From positions 55,341 to 119,340 of the forward strand of contig NZ_FRAB01000019.1 in NCBI RefSeq assembly GCF_900142195.1: DNA of 64,000 nt. The letters run 5' to 3'. The notes under the pieces are model-generated. The model did not search any database. It saw nothing but the letters and a program-made list of their open reading frames with translations, and was not told where the DNA came from. Source of the stretch: Paraburkholderia terricola. GTDB lineage: Bacteria > Pseudomonadota > Gammaproteobacteria > Burkholderiales > Burkholderiaceae. Positions 42,310 through 50,779 of the stretch are shown here, piece after piece (positions within the stretch are counted from its first letter, which is position 1; each line of letters begins with the position of its first letter). Position numbers and translations under genes: made by a program.

Positions 42310-42471
42310 ATGCTTCGATACGCTGCAATCTTCTTCGTGATCGCGATCATCGCCGCTGTATTCGGCTTTGGCGGCGTCGCCGCGGGCGCGGCGGAAATCG
42401 CGAAGGTTCTGTTCTTCATCTTCGTGGTGATCTTCCTCGTCACCTTGTTGATGGGCTTGATCCGACGCTGA
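42310..42471 (+). CDS. UPF0391/DUF1328 small membrane protein
   Basis: The 53-aa protein starts MLRYAAIFFVIAIIAAVFGFGGVAAGAAEIAKVLFF (conserved DUF1328 pattern), with GGAGG four bases before the ATG. Two hydrophobic helices make up nearly all of it. Members such as E. coli YtjA are stress-linked but uncharacterised. It is divergent from wecB. Confidence 0.9.
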   Translation: MLRYAAIFFVIAIIAAVFGFGGVAAGAAEIAKVLFFIFVVIFLVTLLMGLIRR

Positions 42472-42723
42472 CCACCGCGTCGGCCGCGCGGGCGCGAAGC
42501 GCTTGCGCCGGCGCGGCTCGCGGCGGCCGCATTGCAATATTTGCCACACGGTCTTGCAATAGCTGCCGCCCGCGCCGGGTTTTACCGTTTCGCGCCCGCG
42601 ATGCGAGCGGGAAATGGCGGTATTCCGATGAGTGCGGAGCGTGTGGAGTGGCGAGGAGTGCGAGCGCGGCGACGCTGAATCTCACGCCGCAGTACGGCTC
42701 GGGCCGCTGACCCGACGCCGGAT

Positions 42724-43260
42724 TCAGGAGAAGTTTTCCGCTTCGTAAATGCGCCGCCCCGCGGCATCTTTCGCGCCGAGGATCGGCTCGAAATCGATCG
42801 GCCATTCGATGCCGATGTCGGGATCGCTCCACAGGATGCAGCGCTCCAGTTCCGGGAACCAGTATTCGGTGGTCTTCCACAGGCATTCGGCGACGTCGGA
42901 GAGCACCACGAAACCGTGTGCGAAGCCCGGCGGCACCCACACCTGCCGATAATTGGCCGCGCTCAGATACGTGCCGGACCATTTGCCGAAGTTCGGCGAA
43001 TTGAGCCGCACGTCCACCGCGACATCGAACACTTCGCCGATCACCACGCGCACGAGGCGGCCTTGCGGACGCTGCACCTGATAGTGCAAGCCGCGCAGCA
43101 CGCCGTGCACCGCGCGCGAATGACGGTCCTGCACGAAGTTGAAATCAGGCGCGACGTCCTCGATAAACTCGTCCGCGCTGAAGCTCTCGAAGCAGAAGCC
43201 GAATTCGTCGCAAAACACCTCGGGCTCGATGAGCTTGACCTCGGGCAACGCCGTCGACAT
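42724..43260 (-). CDS. dTDP-4-dehydrorhamnose 3,5-epimerase-like protein
   Basis: The 178-aa product has the RmlC cupin fold: FCDEFGFCFESFSADEF, QDRHSRAVHGVLRGLHYQVQRPQGRLVRVVIGEVFDVAVDVR with the catalytic His in LRGLHYQ, YRQVWVPPGFAHGFVVLSD and CLWKTTEYWFPELE. RmlC makes the dTDP-L-rhamnose precursor in nucleotide-sugar synthesis. The other rml genes are not here, so it may be a spare copy serving the nearby exopolysaccharide genes. An in-frame ATG five codons upstream is possible. Confidence 0.88.
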   Translation of the reverse strand: MSTALPEVKLIEPEVFCDEFGFCFESFSADEFIEDVAPDFNFVQDRHSRAVHGVLRGLHYQVQRPQGRLVRVVIGEVFDVAVDVRLNSPNFGKWSGTYLSAANYRQVWVPPGFAHGFVVLSDVAECLWKTTEYWFPELERCILWSDPDIGIEWPIDFEPILGAKDAAGRRIYEAENFS

Positions 43261-43404
43261 TACGTTGTTGCCCATTGCCACTGTGCTCGTAAGAAGCCTG
43301 CCCGGCGAACAATGCGGCCCCGGGGGGGCCGCGTGCAAACAGTCATGAAGCAGTCAGGAAGCGCGCCGCCGACGCGGCGCCTGCCTCGCGAATTACACCT
43401 TGGT

Positions 43405-44391
43405 CTACACCTCGGTCGCCACGCGGCTGCGCGCCCGATACTCGGTGGGCGAGAGCGCCATGCGCTTGCGAAAGATCTTCGCGAGACGATCGCCGTTGCC
43501 CGTGCCGCTGCGGCGCGCGATTTTATCGACCGGCAATTCGGTTTCCGTCAGGAAGTTGCAAGCAATGCGCAGCCGCACCTGCAGCAGATAGTCCGAGGGT
43601 GTGACGTGCATTTCGTGCTTGAAGCGCCGCAGGAAATTGCGCTCGCTCATCGCCGCCACCTGCGCGGCGTCGGCAACAGACACCTGACGGTCGCAGTTCG
43701 CCTCCATCCAGCGCGCGGCCGCACGAATTTTTTCGGCCACGCTGAGCGTGCCGCCTTCCGCCTGCAGCGGCACCCATGTCGCCGCCATGCCGGGCATCAC
43801 GCGGTCGGCGACCCGGCGGGCCAACTCCGCGCCGAGATCGCGCTTGATGAACATCAGCGCGCTGCGGGCGCACTCGTCGCGATCGCTGGACGCGGCCTCG
43901 GCCGCGACGCCGCCCAGATAGCGGGCCGCTTGCAGCGCGTCGTGGTCGGTGGGGCCGGCGGCTTCCAGCACGAGCCGGCCCTCGCCGATCGTTTCGATCG
44001 CGCGGGTGCGCATTTGCACCGAGCGCAGCCAGCCCAGCAAGCGCTCGTCGCGCGCCGCCGCATGTGCGCCGTAGCCGCCCGCGATGAACAGCACGTCGAA
44101 GCCGCTGCCGTAGCGCGTGTCGATCCGGTCGGTCCAGATTCGCGCCAACGAGGAACTGGCGACGCTGCCGCCTTCCATCGACAGAAACTGCACGTCGTAG
44201 GGCGGTTCTTCGCCGGCATGCGAGTCCGCCAGTTCGTTGGCGGTCTGGAACATCTCGACGACGGTGCCCGGCCCGAGCAGCCAGAAACCGTCGAACAGCA
44301 ACACGCCGATTCGCCGCGCCACACTCCGCAAATTCGGAGCCGGCGTATGTAACCAGGTAACCCTCGCAGTATCAAGGTGCATATGCGGCAT
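43405..44391 (-). CDS. GlxA-type AraC-family regulator with DJ-1/PfpI-like domain
   Basis: The 328-aa protein has an N-terminal class I glutamine-amidotransferase-like (DJ-1/PfpI) domain (RIGVLLFDGFWLLGPGTVVEMFQTAN, FDVLFIAGGYG). A C-terminal AraC double helix-turn-helix follows (VSVADAAQVAAMSERNFLRRFKHEMHVTPSDYLLQVRLR, then LPVDKIARRSGTGNGDRLAKIFRKRMALSPTEYR, read in parts). The Cys nucleophile of PfpI enzymes is not seen, consistent with a sensor role. The ATG has GAGGA six bases upstream. Its location next to exopolysaccharide genes makes it a candidate regulator of them (inference). Confidence 0.87.
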   Translation of the reverse strand: MPHMHLDTARVTWLHTPAPNLRSVARRIGVLLFDGFWLLGPGTVVEMFQTANELADSHAGEEPPYDVQFLSMEGGSVASSSLARIWTDRIDTRYGSGFDVLFIAGGYGAHAAARDERLLGWLRSVQMRTRAIETIGEGRLVLEAAGPTDHDALQAARYLGGVAAEAASSDRDECARSALMFIKRDLGAELARRVADRVMPGMAATWVPLQAEGGTLSVAEKIRAAARWMEANCDRQVSVADAAQVAAMSERNFLRRFKHEMHVTPSDYLLQVRLRIACNFLTETELPVDKIARRSGTGNGDRLAKIFRKRMALSPTEYRARSRVATEV

Positions 44392-45047
44392 GATGTTTCC
44401 TCAAACTGTCGTTCGTTGTGGACCCATTGCTCCGCCGCCGGCTTATACGTCCAAATGAATTAGACGGCTTAAACCGCGGGCAAAGCCGATTAGCGGATTA
44501 TGCGTGATGTTAGCGGAACGAATGGCTATAGTAAAACTTAAAATCAAATCACCATCGGCAAACGCAATGTATGAAGAAAACCTTGATCCGGCGTTTGATA
44601 TAGCCGGCCGGGGCTGATGGCGCGACAGCGGCCGTTGGTCTTGCGTTGGTTTCGGACAACACCCGGAGAGCCGCATGGCGCCTGGCTTTGCGCCATCGTC
44701 CGGGCGGCTTGCACGACGCCGAAGCACGTGAGGCGCGACAGTGCCGGCTCACCGGGCCCATCGAAAAGTGTTTCACATCTGAACTCCGGAATCCGGCGAT
44801 TAATAGCGATTCAATCCGGCGCTTATTCGCAAATCAGGAATTTATCGGCATTATCATCGCCCTCGCTCCGCTTATTACCGAATCACCGGAATCGGGCATA
44901 TTCGGAAATATTTTCAGAGCGATCAAAAACGTTTCTAAAATGAAACATCCGGCGTTTTCAAGTCTGATTAATCGGCGGCGCAAATAAGGTCAGACGAAAA
45001 TCCGGGCGCGGCGGTGATCGACAAAACCCTGCGCCCGCATGCCGCCG
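44392..45047. other. AT-richer intergenic region without a recognised gene
   Basis: This 656-base spacer upstream of the GlxA-type gene and downstream of the RND gene is visibly lower in GC than its surroundings, most clearly at 44500-44580 and 44780-44990. Several short sequences recur, such as AATCCGG and GATTAATxG. A frame of about 100 codons on the plus strand has no family features. The base content suggests a regulatory region or the remnant of a transferred segment. Confidence 0.6.
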
Positions 45048-48000
45048 TCACGTCATGCGCGATTCGTCGAGCGCCGCGCCTTCCGCCGCCGCGTGGCGTG
45101 CGCGCCGCTCGCCGCGCTTGCGGCGCAGTTGCGCGAGACGCTGCCGGCCGTGCGTCAGCGAGGCGACCGCATGAAACGCGAGCGGCGCGAACACCAGCCC
45201 GAACAGCGTGGCGGCCAGCACGCCGCCGAACACGCCGGTGCCGATCGAGCGGCGGCTCTCGGCGCCCGCGCCGCTCGACACGACCAGCGGCACGACGCCG
45301 AGCAGAAACGCCGCCGAGGTCATCACGATCGGACGGAAACGCGCGCCGGCGGCGTCCGTCACGGCACGCGCCAACGGCACGCCGCGCCGATGCAGATCGC
45401 GGGCGAACTGCACGATCAGGATCGCGTTTTTCGCCGCGAGGCCGATCACGGTGATCATGCCGACCTTGAAGTACACGTCGTTGGGCAGGCCGCGCAGCAG
45501 CACCGCGGCGACGGCGCCGATCACGCCGAGCGGCACGACCATCAGCACCGCGAGCGGGATCGTCCAGCTTTCGTAGAGCGCGGCCAGCGCCATGAACACC
45601 GCCAGCAGCGACAAGCCGATCAGCAACGGCGTGAGCCGCGCGGCCACGGTTTCCTCGCGGGCCGCGTCGACCCAGTCGTAGCCGATGCCGACCGGCAACG
45701 CGGCGGCGAGCCGCTCCATCTCCGCCATCGCGGCGCCGGAACTGTAGCCGGACGCGGCGTGGCCGCTCACGTCGAGCGACGGATAACCGTTAAAGCGCGT
45801 CAGCATCACCGGACCGATGGTCCATCGGCGCGCCGCGATCGCCGAGAGCGGCACCATGCCGCCCGTCGCGTTGGGCACGGCGAGCGCCAGCAGATCGTCG
45901 TCGCTCATGCGCGCGGCGGCGTCGGCGGCGATCATCACGCGGCGCATCCGGCCGCCTGCCGGGAAGTCGTCGATATAAGTTGAGCCGAAGGTGCTGCCCA
46001 GCACCTCGGCGATGCGGTCGAACGACACGCCGAGCGCATACGCCTTCGCGCGGTCGACGACGAGTTCCACACGCGGCGCGTCCGGCAGCGCCTCCGAGTG
46101 CACCGAGGCCAGCACGGGACTCGCCCTGGCCTGCGCGAACAGTTGCTCGCGCGCGGCCTTCAGCGCGTCGAGCCCGACTCCGCCGCGATCTTCCAGGCGG
46201 AAAACGAAACCGTCCGAATGCCCGAGGCCCGGCACCGAAGGCGGCAGTTGCGCCTGCACATCGCCATCCATGATCTTGTCGAACTTTTCGTTGAGGCTGT
46301 CGCGCAGCGCGAGCGCGCCGGTGCCGCGCCTGTCCCAGTCCTTCAGTTCGACGAAGGCCATCGCCACGTTCTGCCCGCTGCCGGAGAAGCTCCAGCCGAT
46401 CACGCTCGTGACGTTCGCGATGCCCGGCTCGCCGTGCAGGATGTTTTCCATGCGCTGCACGACGGCCAGCGTGCGTGCCTGCGTCGCGCCCGCGGGCAAC
46501 TGCACCAACACCTGTAGCTGGCCTTGATCCTCGCTCGGCAGGAAACCGCCCGGCATCCGCGCATAAAGCACGCCGCAGACGCCGACCAGCACGACGTAAA
46601 TCGCGAGCATCGGTCCGATACGGCGCAGCGTGCGCGCGGTGAGGCCGCGATAGGCGTTCGCGGCGCGATCGAAGCCCGCCGTGAAGCGGCTCGCCGCGCG
46701 CGCGGCCAGGCCCGCCACACCACGCCGCGCGTCGCGCTGACGAACCGCTTGCCGCTGCGGCTTCAGCAGATTCGCGCACAACGCGGGCGTCAGCGACAAC
46801 GCCATGAACGACGACACCAGCATCGACGCGATCATCGCCACCGCGAACTGCCGGTAAATGCCGCCGACGCCGCCCGGAAAGAACGCCATCGGCACGAACA
46901 CCGCCGTCAACACCGCGGTCACGCCGACAATCGCGCCGCCGATCTGCGACATGGCTTTGCGCGTGGCCTCGCGCGGCGGCAGGTGCTCTTCCTCCATCAC
47001 GCGATGCACGCTCTCGACCACCACGATCGCGTCGTCGACGAGAATGCCGATCGCGAGCACGAGGCCGAACATCGTGAACACGTTGATCGACAGGCCGCAC
47101 GCGTACATCGCGAGAAACGCGCCCATCAGCGTGACCGGAATCACCACGGTCGGCACGAGCGTGTAGCGCAGATCGCGCAGGAACAGCCACATCACGAAGA
47201 ACACCAGCGCCACGGCTTGCGCGAGCGTGACGAGCACTTCATGAATCGCGATCTGCACGAAATGCGCGTTGTCGAAAGGGATTTCGACGGCGACGCCGGG
47301 CGGCAAGCCTTTGGATAGTTCGGCAAGACGCGCGCGAATCGCGTTCGACGTTTCGAGCGCGTTGCCGCGCGGCCCGAGTTGAATGCCGACCGTTGCCGCG
47401 GCCTTGCCGTTCAGCCGCGACCAGAACGCGTAGTTGTCGCGCCCGAGTTCGACCCGCGCGATGTCGCGCAGGCGCACCGCCGAGCCGTCGGGCCGCGCCT
47501 TGATGACGATCTGGCCGAATTCGGCCGGCGAGATCAGTTGCCCTTTCACGCTCACCGAGGCCGTCAATTGCTGGCCCGGCACGAACGGCGCGTCGCCCAG
47601 CGTGCCCGCCGTCACGGCCGCGTTTTGCGCGGCGATCGCGGCGTTGACTTCGGCGGCGCCGAGGCCGTACTCGCGCAGCTTCATCGGATCGAGCCAGATG
47701 CGCAGCGCTTCGTCGGCGTCCCAGAGTTGCGCGGAGCCCACGCCCGGCGCGCGCTTGAGTTCGCGCAACACATAGCGGCTCAGATAGTCGCTCAGTTGCA
47801 CGGAGTCGCGCGTGCCGTCCGTGGAGGTGAGCGCGACCAGCATCAGGAACGTGTTGGCCGACTTGAACACGGTGATGCCCTGCTGCACGACCTGCTGCGG
47901 CAAACGCGGCTCGACCTGCTTGAGGCGGTTCTGGATGTCGACGAGCGCGAGGTCGGGATTGGTGCCGGGCGCGAAGGTCGCGTCGATTTCGAGCTCGCCG

Positions 48001-48254
48001 AGGTTGTCGCTGGTTGTCTGGTAGTACAGCATGTTGTCGGCGCCATCGAGGCTTTCCTCGATGATGCTGCCGACGTTGGCGTCCACCACTTCGGTCGACG
48101 CGCCCGGATACGTCGCGGCAATGACGATGCGCGGCGGCGCAAGACGCGGATACTGCGCGACCGGCAGCAGCGGAACGGCCAGCGCGCCCGCCACGACGAT
48201 GGCGAGCGCGACGATCCACGCGAAGACCGGGCGGTCGATGAAGAAGAAAGGCAC
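45048..48254 (-). CDS. RND multidrug efflux transporter, HAE1 (AcrB/MexB) type
   Basis: The 1068-aa protein opens (GTG) with FFFIDRPVFAWIVALAIVVAGALAVPLLPVAQYP, the hallmark of AcrB-like pumps. The proton-relay Asp pair is in GILVDDAIVVVESV (segment 4) and the partner Lys in GLAAKNAILIVQF (segment 10). Both large periplasmic loops are present. Pumps of this type expel drugs, dyes and peptides with an adaptor and a TolC-like channel, neither of which is encoded next to it. The start directly abuts the TAA of the acetyltransferase gene, so it is the last gene of the uptake and processing cluster and probably borrows its partners from elsewhere. Confidence 0.92.
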   Translation of the reverse strand: MPFFFIDRPVFAWIVALAIVVAGALAVPLLPVAQYPRLAPPRIVIAATYPGASTEVVDANVGSIIEESLDGADNMLYYQTTSDNLGELEIDATFAPGTNPDLALVDIQNRLKQVEPRLPQQVVQQGITVFKSANTFLMLVALTSTDGTRDSVQLSDYLSRYVLRELKRAPGVGSAQLWDADEALRIWLDPMKLREYGLGAAEVNAAIAAQNAAVTAGTLGDAPFVPGQQLTASVSVKGQLISPAEFGQIVIKARPDGSAVRLRDIARVELGRDNYAFWSRLNGKAAATVGIQLGPRGNALETSNAIRARLAELSKGLPPGVAVEIPFDNAHFVQIAIHEVLVTLAQAVALVFFVMWLFLRDLRYTLVPTVVIPVTLMGAFLAMYACGLSINVFTMFGLVLAIGILVDDAIVVVESVHRVMEEEHLPPREATRKAMSQIGGAIVGVTAVLTAVFVPMAFFPGGVGGIYRQFAVAMIASMLVSSFMALSLTPALCANLLKPQRQAVRQRDARRGVAGLAARAASRFTAGFDRAANAYRGLTARTLRRIGPMLAIYVVLVGVCGVLYARMPGGFLPSEDQGQLQVLVQLPAGATQARTLAVVQRMENILHGEPGIANVTSVIGWSFSGSGQNVAMAFVELKDWDRRGTGALALRDSLNEKFDKIMDGDVQAQLPPSVPGLGHSDGFVFRLEDRGGVGLDALKAAREQLFAQARASPVLASVHSEALPDAPRVELVVDRAKAYALGVSFDRIAEVLGSTFGSTYIDDFPAGGRMRRVMIAADAAARMSDDDLLALAVPNATGGMVPLSAIAARRWTIGPVMLTRFNGYPSLDVSGHAASGYSSGAAMAEMERLAAALPVGIGYDWVDAAREETVAARLTPLLIGLSLLAVFMALAALYESWTIPLAVLMVVPLGVIGAVAAVLLRGLPNDVYFKVGMITVIGLAAKNAILIVQFARDLHRRGVPLARAVTDAAGARFRPIVMTSAAFLLGVVPLVVSSGAGAESRRSIGTGVFGGVLAATLFGLVFAPLAFHAVASLTHGRQRLAQLRRKRGERRARHAAAEGAALDESRMT

Positions 48255-48818
48255 TTAGCGGTCCGGGGTGGGCGGCTCGAAGCGCGGGGCGTCGACGAGG
48301 CGAGCCATATGCAGCGCGTCGGCCAACACTCCGTCGCGCAGGGCATAGGCGCGCGAGCGGCCTTCTTCGACAAAGCCGAACTTGCGATACAGCGCGATCG
48401 CCGGTGCGTTGTCGACGAACACCCTCAGTTCGATGCGCCGCAATCCGAACGAGCCGTCGGCGGCTTCCGTCAGCGCCCGCAGCAGCGCGGTGCCGACGCC
48501 GCGCCCGTGGAACGCATCGTGCACGACGAGACCCAGTTCAGCGCTGTGCGCTCGGCTCGGCCTGTAAATGTGGAGTCCCGCTTGCCCGACCATGCGGCCG
48601 TCCAGCCACGCGCCGACATTCAGCGTGTCTTTCAGCCGGCGCTCGTGCCAGGCGCGCAGGTTTTCAGCGCTGCGATAGCCGATGGTCAAAGTGCCGCGCC
48701 GCACCTCGGGTTGACTCATGACCTCGGCAAATTCGTCGATATCGGACGGTTCGAGCGCTCGCACCGTGATGCGGTTCTCCACCGCTGCATGAGTGGCTTG
48801 CAACGTTTCTTCTTGCAT
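48255..48818 (-). CDS. GNAT acetyltransferase (first of two)
   Basis: The 187-aa product is a GNAT-fold acetyltransferase. Its acetyl-CoA loop is DAFHGRGVGTALLRALTEAA, preceded by the beta strand AELGLVVH and followed by IELRVFVDNAPAIALYRKFGFVEEG. It resembles RimJ/RimL and phosphinothricin-type enzymes that acetylate amines on peptides or small molecules. It ends right at the RND start and lies four bases after a paralogous gene. In microcin C systems, acetylation by MccE detoxifies the processed drug, so a similar protective step is possible here (inference). Confidence 0.88.
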   Translation of the reverse strand: MQEETLQATHAAVENRITVRALEPSDIDEFAEVMSQPEVRRGTLTIGYRSAENLRAWHERRLKDTLNVGAWLDGRMVGQAGLHIYRPSRAHSAELGLVVHDAFHGRGVGTALLRALTEAADGSFGLRRIELRVFVDNAPAIALYRKFGFVEEGRSRAYALRDGVLADALHMARLVDAPRFEPPTPDR

Positions 48819-48822
48819 GGCT

Positions 48823-49413
48823 TTATTCCGCTGCGATGGGGGTCGCCGATTGCGTCGCCCTGTGCATCGACATCAGCGGCGCGGCGTCGCGCAACCGCGC
48901 CATGAAATAGCAGTCGATCAGCACGCCGCGGCGCAACACCGCGCCGCGCTGCCGCGCCTCGATCTCGAAGCCGAACTTGCGGTACAGCGCGAGCGCCGCG
49001 TGGTTGTCGGCGAATACGTGCAACTCGACGCGGCGCAGGCCGAGCCAGTTGTCAGCCAGATCGAGCAGTTCAGTCATCAGCGCATTGCCGATGCCGCGCC
49101 GATGCCATGCGTCGTGCACGCCGATGCCGATCGAACCGGCATGCGAGCGGCGTCCCTTCAAAGGCGTCAATTCCGCTTCACCAACCAGCGTGTCGCCGAT
49201 GATCGCCGCGATCGCGATCTCCGTGGGCTCCAGTTTTTCGAGGTACTCGCGGGTACTGGCGAGCGTTCGAAATGGCGCGTGCGGATTGCCGTTGACCACC
49301 GCCGGCAACTGCTGCATGGCGTGGAACTGCTCGGCGTCGGCGGGGCGCAGTGCGCGCAGCGTCAAGCCCTCGGGTGTGCTCTCGGGTTTTTCTGTTTCGA
49401 GGTGTTGATCCAT
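48823..49413 (-). CDS. GNAT acetyltransferase (second of two, paralogue)
   Basis: The 196-aa protein shares the layout and many residues with its neighbour: SIGIGVHDAWHRRGIGNALM, LRRVELHVFADNHAALALYRKFGFEIEARQRGAVLR and TLVGEAEL. The two genes are four bases apart and probably arose by tandem duplication followed by strong divergence of the substrate-facing parts. It starts four bases after the tldE-like stop. Confidence 0.88.
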   Translation of the reverse strand: MDQHLETEKPESTPEGLTLRALRPADAEQFHAMQQLPAVVNGNPHAPFRTLASTREYLEKLEPTEIAIAAIIGDTLVGEAELTPLKGRRSHAGSIGIGVHDAWHRRGIGNALMTELLDLADNWLGLRRVELHVFADNHAALALYRKFGFEIEARQRGAVLRRGVLIDCYFMARLRDAAPLMSMHRATQSATPIAAE

Positions 49414-49417
49414 ACGC

Positions 49418-50779
49418 TCACAACGTCAATTCAAACGATCTCACCAGAATGCCGGGCAATTGCATGCCGCCCGTGGCGCGCTCGCCCCAGGTCGAATCGC
49501 TCAACAGCAATTCCGCTTGCGCGCCGAGTTGTTCGAGTTCGCTGCCGAGCAAACGGTACAGGCTGTCGTCGAAGCGCATCGCCTCGAGCGGCGCGACGAT
49601 CTCACCGTCCTCCACCCAGAACGTCGCGAAGCGCGTCATGCCGGTGAGGCGGCAATTCATCCGGTCGGAGAAATTCACGTACCACAGGTTGCCGATATAA
49701 AGACCGGTGCCGAGTTTCGCCAGCACGTCGTCTTCGGGCAGATCGCCGCCTTGCATCGAGAGCGCCGCCGGCGACTCGCTCGCCAAGGCGCCGTTCGGCG
49801 TCAAACCGTATTCGCGCGCGCTGCGTGCGTTGGTCAGGCATTCGGCGCTGCGGCCGGCCTCGATCAACGGCACGGTGTCGCGCAGATAGCCGTCGTCGTT
49901 GAAACCGGGTGTGATGCCGAGCGTCAGATCCTCGCTGATCGTCACGCGCGGGTCGAGCGCGATTTCTCCCACATGCAGCTTGTACAACTCGCTGCGCGAG
50001 CTTGCCTGGGCGCGCGCGGAGAAGCCGCTCCATGCAGCCGTGCCGAGCAATTCCGCGAGCGCCGCGGGCGCCAGATACGCGCGGTAACGCCCCGGCGGCA
50101 AGGCGCGCGGCGTGCGCGCGAGCACGCCGAGACGGCTTGCCGCCTGTTCGAGCTTGTGCGCGAACACGGCATCGCTCCAGTCGTCGCCGGCGTAAGCGGT
50201 CTTGATCGCGCGGCCGCTCGGATCGTAGAGCGACCAGCTGAAATTGAAGTTGTCCACTTCGTACCAGCCACGGCTGCCGCTCGTGGATGCGAAGCCGCGC
50301 ACGATGGTGCCGCCCGCATAGAAGCCCACGAAATCGAGCCCCCGCGCGCATTCGGCAACCGTGCGCAACAAGCCGTCCGGGTCCGGCAGCTTGCCGGAGC
50401 GCTGCGTGCTTCGCTGCCATGCCGATGTGTCGAACAGCAGATGCGGATCGTCCGCCGCGCCGCGCAAGCCTTCGCGCAAGGCGGCGAGCGCCGCGCTGAT
50501 TTCGTCGAGATCCTGTTGCGGATCGCCGCATACGGTCAGCGTCGAATAAGCCTGGCGCGCGCCGTCGATCAGGCGCAAGGTCAGCTTGCCTTGCGACACG
50601 CTGCCCGTCTGCCGCACCTTGCCGCCATTGAAGCGGATGAAGTCCGACTGTTCTCCCGCGAACGAACTGAGCGTGGTTTCCGCGCCTTGCCGCAGGCGCT
50701 CGATCGCATCGGCGAGCAAGGTGAAGTGCCACTGCCAATCCACCGACGTGGCGGCACGCGAGGACATGAACTGGCTCAT
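49418..50779 (-). CDS. TldE/PmbA-type subunit of TldD/TldE metalloprotease
   Basis: The 453-aa protein has the TldD/PmbA fold but lacks the HExxxH zinc motif, as expected for the TldE partner. Family patterns include FIRFNGGKVRQTGSVSQGKLTLRLI, near the N terminus, and GLYIGNLWYVNFSDRMNCRLTGMTRFATFWVEDGEIV near the end. TldD/TldE forms a heterodimeric cytoplasmic protease that threads unfolded peptides; in E. coli it matures microcin B17. Start and preceding stop overlap as TGATG. Context suggests it works on peptides brought in by the Yej transporter encoded just upstream. Confidence 0.87.
   Translation of the reverse strand: MSQFMSSRAATSVDWQWHFTLLADAIERLRQGAETTLSSFAGEQSDFIRFNGGKVRQTGSVSQGKLTLRLIDGARQAYSTLTVCGDPQQDLDEISAALAALREGLRGAADDPHLLFDTSAWQRSTQRSGKLPDPDGLLRTVAECARGLDFVGFYAGGTIVRGFASTSGSRGWYEVDNFNFSWSLYDPSGRAIKTAYAGDDWSDAVFAHKLEQAASRLGVLARTPRALPPGRYRAYLAPAALAELLGTAAWSGFSARAQASSRSELYKLHVGEIALDPRVTISEDLTLGITPGFNDDGYLRDTVPLIEAGRSAECLTNARSAREYGLTPNGALASESPAALSMQGGDLPEDDVLAKLGTGLYIGNLWYVNFSDRMNCRLTGMTRFATFWVEDGEIVAPLEAMRFDDSLYRLLGSELEQLGAQAELLLSDSTWGERATGGMQLPGILVRSFELTL

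Noticed and set aside
43311..43335. GC-rich hairpin as terminator of the GlxA-type gene
   Set aside because: The stem is strong but no T run follows on either strand.
44617..44943. Possible 108-aa protein in the low-GC spacer
   Set aside because: No ribosome-binding site, family features or neighbour coupling; overlapping frames are equally open.
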